A model generated the notes under the pieces. That model saw nothing but the letters and a program-made list of their open reading frames with translations. It was not told the DNA's origin and did not search any database. This document shows, piece after piece, positions 62,067 through 64,000 of a DNA stretch of 64,000 bases. Origin of the DNA: Streptococcus cristatus AS 1.3089. GTDB taxonomy: Bacteria; Bacillota; Bacilli; Lactobacillales; Streptococcaceae. The translations under genes and the position numbers were made by a program. The stretch covers positions 813,501-877,500 of the forward strand of contig NC_021175.1 of the NCBI RefSeq assembly GCF_000385925.1, written 5' to 3'. How positions within the stretch are numbered: position 1 is the first letter of the stretch; the number at the start of each line of letters is the position of its first letter.

Positions 62067-63104
62067 ATGACAAAAGAAATTGTAGCTCTGGCGGGTGACG
62101 GTATCGGCCCAGAAATCATGGAAGCCGGTCTCCAAGTACTTGCTGCTGTTGCGGACAAGTTCGGTTTTACGTATCATATCACGGAGAAGGCTTTTGGGGG
62201 TGCTGGTATCGATGCGGAAGGTCATCCTCTGCCTCAGTCAACTCTAGAAGCGGCCAAGGAGGCGGATGCTATTCTCCTAGCAGCTATCGGCAGTCCCCAG
62301 TATGATAATGCTCCAGTTCGTCCTGAGCAAGGTTTGCTCGCTCTGCGGAAGGAGCTTGAACTCTATGCTAATATCCGCCCAGTTAAGATTTTCGATTCTC
62401 TGAAGCATTTGTCGCCTTTGAAGGCTGAAAGAATTGCTGGCGTGGACTTCGTGGTCGTGCGTGAGCTGACTGGTGGGATTTACTTTGGTGAGCATATTTT
62501 GGAGGACAGATCTGCGCGTGATATTAACGACTACAGCTATGAAGAGGTGGAGCGGATTGTCCGTAAGGCCTTTGATATTGCGCGTGGTCGCAGAAAGCGC
62601 GTGACCAGTATTGATAAGCAGAATGTGCTAGCGACATCCAAACTCTGGCGCAGAGTAGCAGATGAGGTGGCCAAGGATTATCCAGATGTGACCTTAGAGC
62701 ACCAACTGGTGGACAGCGCTGCGATGCTCATGATTACCAATCCTGCTAAGTTTGATGTTGTTGTAACGGAAAATCTCTTCGGCGATATTCTCTCAGACGA
62801 GTCCAGTGTCTTGTCAGGGACGCTGGGAGTTATGCCATCAGCCAGTCATTCGACTGCTGGGCCAAGTCTTTACGAGCCTATCCATGGCTCGGCTCCAGAT
62901 ATTGCAGGGCAGGGCATTGCTAATCCTATCAGCATGATCCTTTCTGTAGCCATGATGCTGCGGGATAGTTTTGCAGAGCTAGAAGCTGCAGAAGCGATTG
63001 AAGCAGCGGTTGAAAAGACCTTGGCTCAAGGGATTTTAACGCGAGATCTGGGCGGTCAGGCGACAACAACTCAAATGACGGAGGCCATTATCAATAACTT
63101 ATGA
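62067..63104 (+). CDS. leuB: 3-isopropylmalate dehydrogenase
   Basis: A 345-residue enzyme: LAGDGIGPEIMEAGL, LTGGIYFGEH, TVTEN-like VVTENLFGDILSDESSV, and PIHGSAPDIAGQGIANP. It oxidises and decarboxylates 3-isopropylmalate. 12 bases after leuA; its stop overlaps the next gene by 4 bases. Confidence 0.98.
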   Translation: MTKEIVALAGDGIGPEIMEAGLQVLAAVADKFGFTYHITEKAFGGAGIDAEGHPLPQSTLEAAKEADAILLAAIGSPQYDNAPVRPEQGLLALRKELELYANIRPVKIFDSLKHLSPLKAERIAGVDFVVVRELTGGIYFGEHILEDRSARDINDYSYEEVERIVRKAFDIARGRRKRVTSIDKQNVLATSKLWRRVADEVAKDYPDVTLEHQLVDSAAMLMITNPAKFDVVVTENLFGDILSDESSVLSGTLGVMPSASHSTAGPSLYEPIHGSAPDIAGQGIANPISMILSVAMMLRDSFAELEAAEAIEAAVEKTLAQGILTRDLGGQATTTQMTEAIINNL

Positions 63105-63367
63105 AATGGATATTAACAGGTATTTGCCTGCTATGGAACCTTGTCGTTTTTCTGCTTTATGGCTGGGATAAGCGAAAGGCTAAGAAAAATCACTACCGCA
63201 TTCCCGAGAAAACCTTGCTCTTGTCAGCTCTGGCAGCTGGAGGTTTAGGTGCTTTATTAGGCGGCCGCCTCTTTCATCACAAGACTAGAAAATGGTATTT
63301 CTGGCTGGCTTGGATTTGCGGAATAATAGTGGAAATTGGAATTTTGTATTACATATGGAGAAGCTAG
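63101..63367 (+). CDS. DUF1294 membrane protein
   Basis: An 88-residue protein with two or three membrane segments and the family pattern [39 protein letters not shown]. Inserted in the leu operon between leuB and leuC with a 4-base overlap to leuB and 1 base before leuC. Function unknown; any tie to leucine synthesis is unproven. Confidence 0.88.
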   Translation: MKWILTGICLLWNLVVFLLYGWDKRKAKKNHYRIPEKTLLLSALAAGGLGALLGGRLFHHKTRKWYFWLAWICGIIVEIGILYYIWRS

Positions 63368-63368
63368 T

Positions 63369-64000
63369 ATGGCTGGAAAATCAATTTTTGATAAGATTTG
63401 GGAAAGACACGTAATAACAGGCCAAGAAGGTCAACCCCAGCTTATGTATGTGGATCAGCATTATATTCATGAAGTAACCAGCCCTCAGGCTTTTCAAGGC
63501 CTTCGAGATGCAGGGCGCAAAGTTAGACGGCCGGACTTGACCTTTGGAACTTTTGACCATAATGTTCCTACGGTCAATATCTATGATATACGGGATGTGA
63601 TTTCCAAGGCTCAGATTGATAAGCTTTCTGAAAATGTCAAGGATTTTGGCATCGAGCATGCGGCTCACGGATCAGAACTGCAGGGGATTGTCCATATGGT
63701 TGGACCCGAAACGGGCAAGACGCAGCCAGGGAAATTTATCGTCTGCGGTGACAGTCACACGGCCACTCACGGAGCTTTTGGAGCTATTGCTTTTGGAATT
63801 GGTACTTCGGAGGTGGAGCACGTCTTTGCTACACAGACCATTTGGCAGGTCAAGCCTAAGAAAATGTTGGTCAAATTTACTGGAGTGCCACCTAAAGGTG
63901 TTTATTCTAAAGACTTTATCCTTGCTCTGATTGCCAAATACGGTGTAGCTGCGGGTGTTGGCTATGTGGTCGAGTATGCTGGTGATGCCATTGATCATTT
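63369..64000 (+). CDS. leuC: 3-isopropylmalate dehydratase large subunit (3' truncated by window)
   Basis: Starts [20 protein letters not shown] and is open to the window end (210 codons). Aconitase-family features: [26 protein letters not shown], and [20 protein letters not shown] with a cluster-ligand Cys. It isomerises 2-isopropylmalate with LeuD, which should follow outside the window. Confidence 0.97.
   Translation, partial: MAGKSIFDKIWERHVITGQEGQPQLMYVDQHYIHEVTSPQAFQGLRDAGRKVRRPDLTFGTFDHNVPTVNIYDIRDVISKAQIDKLSENVKDFGIEHAAHGSELQGIVHMVGPETGKTQPGKFIVCGDSHTATHGAFGAIAFGIGTSEVEHVFATQTIWQVKPKKMLVKFTGVPPKGVYSKDFILALIAKYGVAAGVGYVVEYAGDAIDH

Overview
The window is chromosomal DNA of a low-GC Firmicute, almost certainly a Streptococcus of the mitis/sanguinis/gordonii type. 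The evidence is the gene content and order: rpsU, dnaG-rpoD, galR/galK-galT-galE, ribF-spxA2, pstSCAB1B2-phoU, pepN-ciaR-ciaH, pgdA, udk and leuABC. Species is inferred from the translated proteins only.

Bases 1 to about 16,840 are the right-hand part of an integrative conjugative element. They hold a PcfB-like protein and a VirD4-type coupling protein, several uncharacterised element proteins, a 1436-residue multidomain polyvalent protein, a MobC-like protein and a MOB-P relaxase behind a likely oriT, a ParA partition module with AT-rich operator palindromes, a Fic protein, and a full-length ISLre2/TnGBS-type DDE transposase as the last gene. The next sigma-A promoter (-35 at 16857) lies where a TnGBS-type insertion would place it. 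It drives a structured, untranslated transcript that ends at a strong terminator before rpsU.

Bases 17,000 to 36,900 are core genome: rpsU, mscL, dnaG-rpoD, an iron-sulfur assembly gene, birA, the gal locus, ribF, spxA2, a frameshifted UPF0223 gene, an inositol-phosphatase-like gene, rsmF, and the pst-phoU phosphate operon. A three-hairpin intergenic repeat of about 175 bp occurs five times in the window: after rpsU, after the DUF59 gene, inverted between galK and galT, after phoU, and after pepN.

Bases 37,000 to 43,030 are an accessory island between phoU and pepN. Five paralogous membrane-anchored putative immunity genes lead directly into a gene with an N-terminal lipase-like domain (GHSQAG) and a C-terminal helical domain, followed by two small helical proteins. 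This layout resembles a type VII secreted lipase toxin with reversed domain order, its targeting partners and an expanded immunity array. It is the best candidate for an interesting system here.

Bases 43,100 to 54,240 are core again: pepN, a CiaR-box promoter, a secreted low-complexity protein, ciaRH, a glyoxalase, pgdA, a DEAD-box helicase, a frameshifted Gfo/Idh/MocA oxidoreductase, udk and a DUF1275 protein. Bases 54,280 to 59,940 are a second cluster that looks type VII associated: tandem membrane proteins, DUF4176 and two TipC-like proteins. Several of its genes carry single-base frameshifts, mostly in homopolymers. From 60,140 to the end is the leucine operon, with a CodY box, a sigma-A promoter, a 17-codon leader peptide carrying three Leu codons, an attenuator, leuA, leuB, a DUF1294 gene and the start of leuC.
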